Assembly (NCBI GenBank): GCA_963828215.1
Contig: CAWHFO010000059.1
Location: forward strand, 248,001-312,000
From: CAVTJL01 sp963828215
Lineage (GTDB): Bacteria > Pseudomonadota > Alphaproteobacteria > Geminicoccales > Geminicoccaceae
Direction: 5' to 3'
Length of the DNA stretch: 64,000 nucleotides
The position numbers and the translations under genes were made by a program. Shown here piece by piece: positions 47,792-58,384 of this stretch; the first letter of the stretch is position 1; each line of letters begins with the position of its first letter. Under the pieces are notes generated by a model, which saw only the letters and a list, made by a program, of their open reading frames with translations, ran no database searches and was not told where the DNA came from.

Positions 47792-49378
47792 ATGCCCTCC
47801 GAGCGCGACATCCTCCTCACGAGCAAGGCCTGGCCCGTCACGGAGGCGCTCAAGGTGCTGAAGCGGGTCGAGCGGACGCCGCCGCGCAAGGGCTTCGTTC
47901 TCTTCGAGACCGGCTACGGCCCCTCGGGCCTGCCGCATATCGGCACGTTCGGCGAGGTTTTCCGGACCACGCTGGTCCGCCAGGCCTTCGCACGGCTCTC
48001 GGACCTGCCGACCGAGCTCTACGCCTTCTCGGACGACATGGACGGGTTGCGCAAGGTGCCCGACAACATTCCGAACGCGGCCATGGTGGCCCGCTTTCTG
48101 GGCAAGCCCCTGACCGAGATTCCCGACCCGTTCGGCACCCATGAGAGCTACGGGCACCACATGAACGCCCGGCTCCAGGCGTTCCTCGACGCCTTCGGCT
48201 TTCCCTACACCTTCAAGAGCGCCACGGCGTGCTATCGGGCGGGCGTCTTCAACGAGACGCTCCTGCGCGTCCTCGCCCGGCACGAGGAGGTGAAGGGCGT
48301 CGTCATGCCCTATCTGGGCGAGGAGCGCCGTGCCACCTACAGCCCGATCCTGCCGATCTCGCCCAGGACCGGGAAGGTGCTGCAGGTGCCGCTCATCGAG
48401 TCCCGGGCGGACCAGGGCACCGTCGTCTTCGAGGACGAGGACGGGACGGTGACCGAGGTGCCGGTGACCGACGGCCACTGCAAGCTGCAGTGGCGGGCCG
48501 ACTGGGCGCTGCGCTGGACCGCGCTCGAGGTCGACTACGAGATGTCGGGCAAGGACCTGATCGACTCGGTCAAGCTCGGCGGCCGCATCTGCAGGGTGCT
48601 GGGCGGCCAGCCGCCCGAGGGCTTCAACTACGAGCTCTTCCTCGACGACAAGGGCCAGAAGATCAGCAAGTCCAGGGGCAACGGCCTCACGATCGACGAG
48701 TGGCTGCGCTACGGCACGCGGGAGAGCCTGGCGCTCTTCATGTATCGGGACCCGAAGGCCGCGAAGCGGCTCTACTTCGACGTCATCCCGCGCAATGTCG
48801 ACGAGTACGAGCAGTTCCTCGATGCCTTCGCGGGTCAGGACACCAAGGAGCGGATCGGCAATCCGGTCTGGCACATCCACGACGGCCGCCCGCCCGACGA
48901 CCGGGTGCCGGCCGGCCTGTCCTTCACGATGCTCTTGAACCTCGCCTCGGTCGCGAGCGCCGACGAGCCGGCGATCCTCTGGGGCTTCATCAGCCGCTAC
49001 GCCCCGGACGCCACGCCCGAGCACAGCCCCAAGCTCGCCCGGCTGGTCGAGGGGGCGATCGCCTACTACCGGGACTTCGTGCTGCCGAGCAAAAGATATC
49101 GGCCGCCCGACGACCGCGAGCACCAGGCGCTGAAGGAGCTGGCCGCCTGGCTCGAGGTGGCATCGGCGGACAGCTCCGCCGAGGCGGTCCAGCACGAGAT
49201 CTACGAGATCGGCAAGCGGCACGGCTTCGAGAGCCTGAGGGACTGGTTCCGGGCGTGCTACGAGGTTCTCCTTGGCCAGACCGAGGGACCGCGGCTCGGC
49301 ACCTTCGTGCGGATCTATGGGTTGGCCGAGACCCGCCGGCTGATCCTCGACCGCCTGGCCCTGGTCGGCGCCGCCTGA
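47792..49378 (+). CDS. lysK: Lysyl-tRNA synthetase, class I
   Basis: 528 residues. A class I LysRS, found in archaea and many alphaproteobacteria in place of class II LysS. HIGH motif in GYGPSGLPHIGTFGEVFRTT, KMSKS in DDKGQKISKSRGNGLTIDEW. It also has LYAFSDDMDGLRKVPDN and ALRWTALEVDYEMSGKDLID. Start at 47792 (MPSERDILLTSKAW); the frame is open from 47690. The stop overlaps the rsmB start by one base (TGATG). Confidence 0.96.
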   Translation: MPSERDILLTSKAWPVTEALKVLKRVERTPPRKGFVLFETGYGPSGLPHIGTFGEVFRTTLVRQAFARLSDLPTELYAFSDDMDGLRKVPDNIPNAAMVARFLGKPLTEIPDPFGTHESYGHHMNARLQAFLDAFGFPYTFKSATACYRAGVFNETLLRVLARHEEVKGVVMPYLGEERRATYSPILPISPRTGKVLQVPLIESRADQGTVVFEDEDGTVTEVPVTDGHCKLQWRADWALRWTALEVDYEMSGKDLIDSVKLGGRICRVLGGQPPEGFNYELFLDDKGQKISKSRGNGLTIDEWLRYGTRESLALFMYRDPKAAKRLYFDVIPRNVDEYEQFLDAFAGQDTKERIGNPVWHIHDGRPPDDRVPAGLSFTMLLNLASVASADEPAILWGFISRYAPDATPEHSPKLARLVEGAIAYYRDFVLPSKRYRPPDDREHQALKELAAWLEVASADSSAEAVQHEIYEIGKRHGFESLRDWFRACYEVLLGQTEGPRLGTFVRIYGLAETRRLILDRLALVGAA

Positions 49379-50733
49379 TGCCCGGTGATCGCCCGCGCTC
49401 CCGCGGCGGCCGGGGCGGCGACATTCCGCGGCGACCCGCCTCGGGCCCGATCCCGAAAGGCCGGACGGGACCGAGGCGGGTGGCGCTCGACACCCTGGAT
49501 GCGGCACTGGGCCGCCGGCCGCGACCGGCCGACGAGGCGCTCATCGGTCATCCCGCCTTCGACGAGCTGGACCGCCGCGACCGGGCGTTCGCGCGGCTTC
49601 TCGTCCTCACCGTGCTGCGGCGGCTCGGTGAGCTCGATGCGCTCGCCCAGCCGCATCTCCGCTTCGCGCCCAAGGATCTGCGGACGAAAAACATCCTCAG
49701 GCTCGGCACGGCCCAGCTCCGCTTCCTCGGCACGCCGGCCCACGCCGCCGTGCACGAGACGGTGCGCCTCGCCGTCGGCCAGCAGGCGCCGATGGTGCCG
49801 ATGCTCAACGCCGTGCTGCGCCGGATCGCCGAGGCGCCGGCCGTCGAGCTCGACGCGGCGCGCCTCGACACCCCCGGCTGGCTCTTCGACTCCTGGATCG
49901 CCGCCTATGGCGAGCCGGTCGCCCGCGCCATTGCCGCGGCCCACCTCGCCGAGGCGCCGCTGGACCTCCAGGTCAAGGGTGATCCTGGTCCTTGGATCGA
50001 GGCGCTGGACGGCAGGCTGCTGCCCGGCGGCACGCTGCGTTGCCCGGGCGGCGGACCGGTCGACCAGCTTCCCGGCTTCGCCGAAGGTGCCTGGTGGGTG
50101 CAGGATCTGGCGGCCACGCTTCCCGCCCGGCTCCTGGGCGAGGTCGCGGGACGCCGGGTGCTCGACCTCTGCGCAGCGCCCGGCGGCAAGACGATGCAGC
50201 TCGCCGCCGCCGGGGCCCGCGTGACCGCCGTCGAGATGGACCGCGAGCGGGCGCTCGTGATGCGGGCCAACATCGCCCGCGTCTACCTTCAGGAGGCCGT
50301 CCTGACCGTCGTCGCCGATGCCCGCAGCTGGGCGCCCGAGGCGCCCTTCGACCTCGTGCTGCTCGATGCGCCCTGCAGCGCCACCGGCACCATCCGCCGC
50401 CACCCCGACATCCTCCGCATCAAGGCGCCCGAGGACATCGCGAGGCTGGCAGCGCTCCAGGACGAGCTGCTGCAGGCCGCGAGCCGCATGGTGGCGCCGG
50501 GTGGCCGCCTCGTCTACGCGGTCTGCTCGCTCCAGCCCGAGGAGGGGCCGGAGCGCGTCGCGGCCTTCCTCGAGCGCGAGCCGGCCTTCGCCCGAGATCC
50601 TGTCGATCTTGCCGAGCTTCCGGACCTACCAGTCGACCTCACCCCGGCCGGCGAGCTTCGCACCCTGCCCTGCCACCTGGCCGAGGAAGGCGGCATGGAC
50701 GGCTTCTTCGTCGCCCGCCTCCGCCGCGCCTGA
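49378..50733 (+). CDS. rsmB: RsmB/NOP family 16S rRNA m5C methyltransferase
   Basis: 451 residues. N-terminal NusB-like RNA-binding domain (TLDAALGRRPRPADEALIGH to AVLRRIAEAP). The SAM domain has VLDLCAAPGGKTMQLAAAGA. The two catalytic Cys are in VLLDAPCSATGTIRRHPDIL and RLVYAVCSLQPEEGPERVAA. It methylates position C967 of 16S rRNA in E. coli; the same role is inferred. Preceded by a basic, Arg-rich N-terminus of about 30 residues. Coupled to lysK by a TGATG overlap. Confidence 0.92.
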   Translation: MPGDRPRSRGGRGGDIPRRPASGPIPKGRTGPRRVALDTLDAALGRRPRPADEALIGHPAFDELDRRDRAFARLLVLTVLRRLGELDALAQPHLRFAPKDLRTKNILRLGTAQLRFLGTPAHAAVHETVRLAVGQQAPMVPMLNAVLRRIAEAPAVELDAARLDTPGWLFDSWIAAYGEPVARAIAAAHLAEAPLDLQVKGDPGPWIEALDGRLLPGGTLRCPGGGPVDQLPGFAEGAWWVQDLAATLPARLLGEVAGRRVLDLCAAPGGKTMQLAAAGARVTAVEMDRERALVMRANIARVYLQEAVLTVVADARSWAPEAPFDLVLLDAPCSATGTIRRHPDILRIKAPEDIARLAALQDELLQAASRMVAPGGRLVYAVCSLQPEEGPERVAAFLEREPAFARDPVDLAELPDLPVDLTPAGELRTLPCHLAEEGGMDGFFVARLRRA

Positions 50734-50764
50734 TTTCTTTCATTCTGAGACCCGGACCGACCGC

Positions 50765-52311
<1,547 letters not shown>

Positions 52312-52320
52312 CCCCCGGCC

Positions 52321-53982
52321 TCAGGTCACCGAGCGCTTGAGGATGTAGTCGAGCCCGCCGACGCGGTACCAGCGATAGCCATAGGCCTCCATCAGCACGC
52401 AGTGCTTGCCGTCAGCACCCGCCATGCTGTGGTCCTCCGAGAGCAGGTTGACGAGCTGGGCGCCCTTCTCGCCGACCTGCGGGTCGAGCGTCACCTCGCG
52501 CGGCTTGCCGTCCAGATTGTGGACGACGAGAACAGAATTGTTCCGCCAGTCGTAGCGCAGCGCCAGGATCGCGGGATCCCCGGTCGGCAGGACGACGAAA
52601 TCGCCCCAGCCGATCTCCGGCACCTCCTTGCGCATCCGGATGATCCGCTCGGTCCAGTTGAGGAGGAGTCCGGATCGCGCCGCTGAGCCGCGACGTTGAC
52701 GTGCTCGTAGCCGTAGGGCACCGCCGCTGATCACCGGCAGGACCGGCTTCTCGCCGATCGTGAAGCCGCCCTGCGGCTCCGTCGACCACTGCATCGGCGT
52801 GCGGGCGCAGTTCCGCTCCGGCAGATCGAGATCGTCGCCCATGCCGATCTCGTCGCCGTAGCGGAGGACGGGCGTGCCGGGCAGCGTGAACATCAGGCTG
52901 TAGGCGAGCTCGAGGCGGCGTCGGTCGCCATCGAGCATCGGTGCCAGACGGCGGCGGATGCCGCGGCCATAGAGCTGCATGCCGGGCTCGGGGCCGAAAG
53001 CCGAAAAAACCTTCTGGCGCTGCGCCTCGGTCAGGCGGCCGAGGTCGAGCTCGTCGTGGTTGCGGAGGAAGTTGCCCCACTGCGCCGTGGCCGGGCGGGG
53101 GCGGGTCTCCTCGAGCGCCTTCGCCAGCGGCCGCGCGTCGGCCGTGGCCAGGGCATAGAACAGCCGCTGGTTGACCTGGAAATTGAACATCATGTGCAGG
53201 CGCTCGCCGTCATCGCCGAAATAGTCGAGGTCTCTCTTGGGCAGGACGTTGGCCTCGCCCAGGACGATGGCGTCGCCCTCCCGCCACTGCAGGAACTCGC
53301 GGAAGGTGCGCAGCATGTCGTAGTGCTCGATCGGCTTCTCGACCTCCGGGCCCTTGGCCGCGATCACGAAGGGCACGGCGTCCATGCGAAAGCCGGAAAC
53401 CCCGAGCTGGATCCAGAAGCCCATGATCTTGAGGATCTCGGCCTGCACCTCGGGATTGGCCGTGTTGAGGTCGGGCTGGAACTCGTAGAAGCGATGAAAA
53501 TACCAGGCCCTGGCCTTGGCGTCGTGGGTCCAGGTCGACTTCTGCACGCCCGGGAAGACCATGCCCCGATCGGCGTTGGCGGGCTTCTTCCCGCTCCAGA
53601 CGTACCAGTCGCGATAGGGCGAGGCGGGGTCCCTGCGCGCCGACTGGAACCAGGGATGTCGGTCGGAGGTGTGGTTGACGACGAGATCGATGACCACCCG
53701 CATGCCGCGCTGCCGGCAGCCATGGGTGAACTCGACGAAGTCGCCGAGCGTGCCGTAGCGCGGATCGACGTTGTAGTAGTCGGCCACGTCGTAGCCGTCG
53801 TCGCGCTGCGGCGAGGGCTGGAAGGGCATCAGCCAGAGGGTCGTGACGCCCAGCCCCTGGAGATAGTCGAGCCGCCGCATCAGGCCCTGGAAGTCGCCGA
53901 CGCCGTCGCCGTCGGTATCCATGAAGGTCTCGACCGAGAGGCAATAGACGACGGCGTTCTTGTACCAGAGATCGTTGATCAT
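52321..53982 (-). CDS. GH13 alpha-amylase family enzyme, trehalose-synthase-like
   Basis: 553 residues. Starts MINDLWYKNAVVYCLSVETF. The GH13 regions are present: RVVIDLVVNHTSDRHPWFQS, GVSGFRMDAVPFVIAA (nucleophile Asp), AIVLGEANVLPKRDLDYFGD (acid/base Glu), FLRNHDELDLGRLTEAQRQK. Similar to maltose alpha-glucosyltransferase (TreS) without the maltokinase domain. Between 52665 and 52725 the frame gives ALRLRARQRRGSAARSG, while an adjacent frame gives YGYEHVNVAAQRRDPDS, the expected sequence. So two opposite indels bracket that stretch. Convergent with purH (10 bp gap). Confidence 0.85.
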   Translation of the reverse strand: MINDLWYKNAVVYCLSVETFMDTDGDGVGDFQGLMRRLDYLQGLGVTTLWLMPFQPSPQRDDGYDVADYYNVDPRYGTLGDFVEFTHGCRQRGMRVVIDLVVNHTSDRHPWFQSARRDPASPYRDWYVWSGKKPANADRGMVFPGVQKSTWTHDAKARAWYFHRFYEFQPDLNTANPEVQAEILKIMGFWIQLGVSGFRMDAVPFVIAAKGPEVEKPIEHYDMLRTFREFLQWREGDAIVLGEANVLPKRDLDYFGDDGERLHMMFNFQVNQRLFYALATADARPLAKALEETRPRPATAQWGNFLRNHDELDLGRLTEAQRQKVFSAFGPEPGMQLYGRGIRRRLAPMLDGDRRRLELAYSLMFTLPGTPVLRYGDEIGMGDDLDLPERNCARTPMQWSTEPQGGFTIGEKPVLPVISGGALRLRARQRRGSAARSGLLLNWTERIIRMRKEVPEIGWGDFVVLPTGDPAILALRYDWRNNSVLVVHNLDGKPREVTLDPQVGEKGAQLVNLLSEDHSMAGADGKHCVLMEAYGYRWYRVGGLDYILKRSVT

Positions 53983-54143
53983 TCTCCGCTTCCTCGCGAC
54001 CTTGTCGGCTACCCAACGCCCGACGCTGGCACCGGTGCCCGAAAGTCACCTTGTGCTGGCCGTCACATACGGCCCTGCGGTAGAATGCTAGCAAAGCCGC
54101 ACCAATCGGCGATCGACCGGCGCGACGAGAGCAGGAGGGCGAC

Positions 54144-55697
54144 ATGGCGATGGCGGATCAGGGCAAGACGATCGTCGTCTGCTGCGACGGCACGTGGAAC
54201 GACGCGAAGAGCCACACGAATGTGCGGCTGACCTACGAGCTGCTCAAGGCGCGGCTCGTCGACGCGCAATCGACGCCGAACGAGGCGGAATGCTCGGAAG
54301 TCACCCTCGGCTCGGACCAGGAAGGCCGTGCCTTCGCGCTTTTCTACGACTGCGGCGTCGGCACGCAGCGGGGGACCCGCGGCTCGGGGGGTGCCGTCGG
54401 CAAGGGCCTGGGCGACAATGTCCGGCAGGCCTACGCCTTCCTGACGCAGCACTGGTGCCGGGGCGACCGGATCTTCTGCCTGGGGTTCTCGCGCGGCGCC
54501 TTCACGGCGCGGTCGCTCTGCGGGATGCTGGGTGCGGCCGGCCTCGTCGATCCCGCGGAAGCGCAGGCGGGCGACGCGGCGTGGGCCTACTACAGGACCG
54601 ACCCCGAGGAACGCTGCGGCGAGGCCGGAACGGCGGCCAAGGCGAGATTGGAGAGGATGCAGAAGGCCGGCGCCGAAGGCGGCGTGGCGGTGCGCTTTCT
54701 CGGGGTCTGGGACACCGTGGGCTCGCTCGGCGTGCCGATCCCCCCGCTCCGCGGCCTGAGCGACCGGTTCTTCGGGGAGCTCTACCGGTTCCACGACACG
54801 GCCCTCGGCAGGAACGTCGTCAATGCCTTCCAGGCCCTGGCGATCCACGAGCAACGGGGCGCCTTCAAGCCGGTCCTGTGGACCAGCTCGGCGGCCCTGG
54901 TGAAGGACGAGCAGGGCCGCGACGTGCCCCAGCGGGTCGTCCAGACCTGGTTCACCGGCGTGCACGGCGATGTCGGCGGCGGCTACAGCGGCGACTGCGG
55001 TCTGGCCGACCTGTCGTTCGCCTGGATGCTGTCCCGCGCACGCGACAGCGGGCTGCCGCTGGGGCCGACCGAGATCGACGAGCGCATGCCCGGGATCGAG
55101 CGGCTGGGCGGCAGCGCCTGGGCGCCCAACCCGCTGGCGGCGCGGCACAACTCCTTGACCCTCACCTGGCGCCTGGTGAGCGGCCAGAGCCCCGGGATCC
55201 TCAGCGCCCTCATCGACGGGATACCGTTCGTCGGCAAGCTCGTGATGGCCGTCTATGCCATGCTCGCCGTGCGCAATGTCGAGCGCGCGATCGGCGGCGA
55301 GATCCCCACCGACGACGGCCCCTATGTCGTCGGCCTGGGCGAGCGCATCCACGAATCGGTGCTGGAGCGCTTCCGCGGCGAATACGTGCCGGCGAGCGTG
55401 AAGGCCGCCCTTTCCGCGGAGATGCCGGTCTTTCGCGAGATCCGCGAGGACCGCAGGCCGCCCCTGGAAGGCGAGGCGAGCGTCCTCGTCGACGGTCGCG
55501 AGGCCAGGATCATCGACGTCTCGGCGCACGGGCTCCAGGTCGAGATGGAGAGCAGCCTCCGGCCCGGCCGGCTCTGCCGTCTCAATGGGGCGCGAGGGGA
55601 GCAGACAGCCATGGTCGTCTGGTGCAGAGGGACGCGGGCCGGCCTGCACATCCAGGCCAATGTCGAGGCGATCCATCCCTCCCAGAAGGCCGCCTGA
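54144..55697 (+). CDS. DUF2235 alpha/beta hydrolase with C-terminal PilZ domain
   Basis: 517 residues. DUF2235/Tle1-type phospholipase-like hydrolase: KTIVVCCDGTWNDAKSHTNV at the start, nucleophile elbow IFCLGFSRGAFTARSLCGML (GFSRG, Ser116), RFLGVWDTVGSLGVPIPPLR (Asp) and QTWFTGVHGDVGGGYSGDCG (His). From about residue 428 a PilZ-like domain follows: FREIREDRRPPLEGEASVLV (RxxxR), then ARIIDVSAHGLQVEMESSLR (DxSxxG), then MVVWCRGTRAGLHIQANV. PilZ domains bind cyclic di-GMP. The fusion suggests a hydrolase controlled by c-di-GMP, but ligand binding is inference. No secretion signal or VgrG is near. Divergent from the GH13 gene; the 161 bp between holds TAGAAT at 54081 as a possible -10. Confidence 0.82.
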   Translation: MAMADQGKTIVVCCDGTWNDAKSHTNVRLTYELLKARLVDAQSTPNEAECSEVTLGSDQEGRAFALFYDCGVGTQRGTRGSGGAVGKGLGDNVRQAYAFLTQHWCRGDRIFCLGFSRGAFTARSLCGMLGAAGLVDPAEAQAGDAAWAYYRTDPEERCGEAGTAAKARLERMQKAGAEGGVAVRFLGVWDTVGSLGVPIPPLRGLSDRFFGELYRFHDTALGRNVVNAFQALAIHEQRGAFKPVLWTSSAALVKDEQGRDVPQRVVQTWFTGVHGDVGGGYSGDCGLADLSFAWMLSRARDSGLPLGPTEIDERMPGIERLGGSAWAPNPLAARHNSLTLTWRLVSGQSPGILSALIDGIPFVGKLVMAVYAMLAVRNVERAIGGEIPTDDGPYVVGLGERIHESVLERFRGEYVPASVKAALSAEMPVFREIREDRRPPLEGEASVLVDGREARIIDVSAHGLQVEMESSLRPGRLCRLNGARGEQTAMVVWCRGTRAGLHIQANVEAIHPSQKAA

Positions 55698-55708
55698 GCC
55701 GCCGCGAA

Positions 55709-56618
55709 TCACTCCTCCAGAAAAAAGTCCTCGTCGACTTTCTTGAGGTGGTACGTCTCCTCGACGCGTACCCCGACGTCGTAGCGGATCATGAGCGAGG
55801 CCAGCTGCTCGCCGTCGACCAGAACGATGCGCTTGCTCAGCCGCTCGGCCATCTCGCGCGCGCTCTTGGTGAAGCTCGAGGTCGTGAGGAAGACACCCTT
55901 CCCTGCCTTGACCGCATCGAGGCTGCCGAAAAAGGCCTGGATCGCACTCGAGCCTACCGTGTTGTCGGCGCCGTACCGCTTGGCCTGGACATAGACCCGA
56001 TCCAGTCCCAGGGCATCCTGGTCGATAACGCCGTCCAGCCCGCCATCGCCACTCCCGCCGATCGCTGCTGCGACCAGGCCGTGCTGCCCGCCGAAGCCCA
56101 TTGCGACGAGAAGCCGAACGACCAGCCGCTCGAAGAAGTCCGGCTTTCCCCCGAGAATTCGCTCGATCAGCTGAGCCCGGAGGTTGGCGTCTATTTCCTC
56201 GAAGGTGGCGCGGACAACCTCATCAGGTGTGGCGCCGGTCTTGGCGGCCGGACTCTCGCTCACCTCTTGGCCCCGTTCCCCTCGAAACTCGGCGAGTTCC
56301 GGAAAGCGGGCAAGATAGCTTCAGGTCTATGCGTTCGGGGCCGTCGGCCACGGCCTGCCGACCTCGATCGGTGACAGCATAGTGTGCCCGACGAGTCCGC
56401 TCCAGAAGCCTTGTCTTCGAGAGGTAGGCGACGGCCCAGTGGGTGCGGTTGGCGATCACCGTCTGCCTGCCGCTCGGAAGAAGCTGCGCCTTCTCCTCGT
56501 CGGAAAGGCGGAACTGCTCGCTCATCCGGTCGACCAGGTCGCTCGTGCGCACTTCCGGAGCCTTCGATGCCTCGACCAGCACGGGCCGCATCAAGTCCTG
56601 AAAGCCGGGTATTGCCAT
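55709..56618 (-). CDS. Mrr-type restriction endonuclease, one frameshift
   Basis: About 300 residues. N-terminal winged-helix Mrr_N domain in the first frame: MAIPGFQDLMRPVLVEASKA, NRTHWAVAYLSKTRLLERTR. A shift near 56320 leads to LARFPELAEFRGERGQEVSE and the catalytic domain. There GFGGQHGLVAAAIGGSGDGG with LDGVIDQDALGL and VYVQAKRYGADNTVGSSAIQ give the D...QxK nuclease motif. Mrr enzymes cut methylated DNA as stand-alone type IV defence. No methyltransferase is adjacent. Convergent with the DUF2235 gene. Confidence 0.88.
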
Positions 56619-56631
56619 CTGAGCTAGCCTT

Positions 56632-58048
56632 TCACCGATGCCGCACGACCGGTGCCTCGGGCATCGGCTGCGGGAGCGCGGATTCAACCGCGCGGGCGGC
56701 GCGCAGGACGACGGCGTCGGCGTATTTGGGGCCGACGATCTGGAGGCCGATGGGCAGGCCGTCGGGGGCGAAGCCGCAGGGCACGGTGACGGCCGGCTGC
56801 TGGGTGAGATTGAAAGGGTAGCTGAAGGCGGCCCAGTCGATCCAGCGAGGGTAGCGGGCGCTGTCGGGGACTTCCAGGCCGGCATCGAAGGCGGTGAGCG
56901 GCAGCGTCGGGGTCAGGAGCAGATCAAAGCGCTCGAAGAACAGCTGCATCGCCGTGCCGAGCTCGCCGCGCCGGCGTTGCGCGTCGAAGAGCCCGGCCGG
57001 CCCCACCCTCTCGCCTTCGGCCGCGATCTCGAGAAGCCCAGGGTCCATGCGGGCGCGAAGCTCGGCGGGAACGCCGGCCACGACCCGAGCAGCCGACGGA
57101 AACCAAGTGTGGGCGAAGAGGTCGCGCTGGCTCGTGGAAGCCGGGATCGACGGCCTCCACATACGCGCCCAGGGCGACCAGCGCCTCGGCAGCGGCACTG
57201 ACAGAAGCCCGAATCTCAGGCGCGACGTCGACGTAACCGAGATCGAGGCTGAGCGCGATCCTGAGCCCAGCGACACCCTCGCCCAATCCGATCCGGTAGT
57301 CACGGCCGTCATAGTGCAGCGCGTGCCAGTCGCGGGCGTCGGGCCGGCTCATCACCGTCAGCATGAGGGCCGCATCCTCGACGGTGCGGGTCATGGGCCC
57401 GAGATGGGCCACGGTGCCGAAGGGGCTGAGCGGCCAGGCGGGGACACGACCAAAGGTGGGCTTGAGGCCGACGATGCCGCAGAAGCCGGCGGGGACCCGG
57501 ATCGAGCCGCCGCCGTCGGTGCCGATATGGAGGGCACCCATGCCGAGCGCCGCCGCGACCGCCGCTCCGCCGCTCGACCCCCCGGCCGTTCTGCGGGTAT
57601 CCCAAGGGTTGCGGGCGACCTCGCCCAGCGGATTGTCGGTCACGGCCTTCCAGCCGAGCTCGGGCGTGGTCGTCTTGCCGAGCAGCACGGCGCCCTGCTC
57701 GCGCAGGCGGGCGACCGCGGGCGCGTCCTCCGTCTCGGGCCGGGGCTCGCCGGTCGTGAGGCTGCCGCGCCGCGTCGGCCAGCCCTGGGCCAGGATGAGG
57801 TCCTTGACGGTCGTGGGCACGCCATCGACGAGGCCCGAGGGCTCGCCCTTCTGCCAGCGCCCTTCTGAGGCGCGCGCGGCGGCCAGCGCCCGCTCCTCGT
57901 CGACGAGACAAAAGGCACCGACATCGGGGTCGAAGCGGGCGATGCGGTCGAGGCAGGCCCGGGTCGCCTCGACCGGCGAGGCCGTCTTCGTCCGGTAGAG
58001 CCGCAGCAGCGCGGTCGCCGAGCGGCAGGCCAGATCCGTCTCGCTCAT
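56632..58048 (-). CDS. Amidase signature family enzyme, one frameshift
   Basis: About 470 residues. The Ser-cisSer-Lys triad is traceable: Lys in LVDGVPTTVKDLILAQGWPT, cis-Ser in TRRTAGGSSGGAAVAAALGM, nucleophile Ser in IGTDGGGSIRVPAGFCGIVG. The frame shifts near 57135 (after VEAVDPGFHEPAR) into DLFAHTWFPSAARVVAGVPA and ends APVVRHR. PTLPLTAFDAG and NLTQQPAVTVPCGF are typical C-terminal segments. The substrate is not clear; GatA is possible but no gatC or gatB is near and the C-terminus fits general amidases. Confidence 0.88.
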
Positions 58049-58164
58049 CGCCGATCTCCCCGATCCTCGGCGGCCCACGTCGTTACGGCGTTGCGCGCCT
58101 CGTCGCCGCTCAGCATCCTGTCCCTCCCGCCCGGCAGGCGGCGGACCAGCGGAAGGAGGGACCG

Positions 58165-58371
58165 ATGGACGAGGACGTGATGAACATGAGCCTCAGGAAG
58201 TTCCTGAAGAAGGTCGGCGTCACCTCGCAGCGCGAGATCGAGACGGCCGTGCGTGCGGCGCTCGACAGCGGCAAGCTCAAGGGCGACGAGCCGCTGAGGT
58301 CGAGCGTGCGGCTGAGGATCGCGGAGATCGGCCTCGACGTGACGATCGACGGGACGATCGAGCTCGCCTGA
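58165..58371 (+). CDS. DUF6494 family small protein
   Basis: 68 residues. MNMSLRKFLKKVGVTSQREI with a following ETAVRAALDSGKLKGDEPLR matches the DUF6494 family as I recall it. GGAAGGAGG is well placed before the ATG at 58165; MNMSLRK at 58180 is an alternative. Function unknown. Divergent from the amidase gene (116 bp between), convergent with the NADH dehydrogenase (13 bp between). Confidence 0.75.
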   Translation: MDEDVMNMSLRKFLKKVGVTSQREIETAVRAALDSGKLKGDEPLRSSVRLRIAEIGLDVTIDGTIELA

Positions 58372-58384
58372 TCCATGCCGCAGG

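Noticed and set aside
54194..56374. 726-residue open frame on the plus strand over DUF2235 and mrr
   Set aside because: It is a shadow of the DUF2235 gene in a second frame and runs antisense through mrr.
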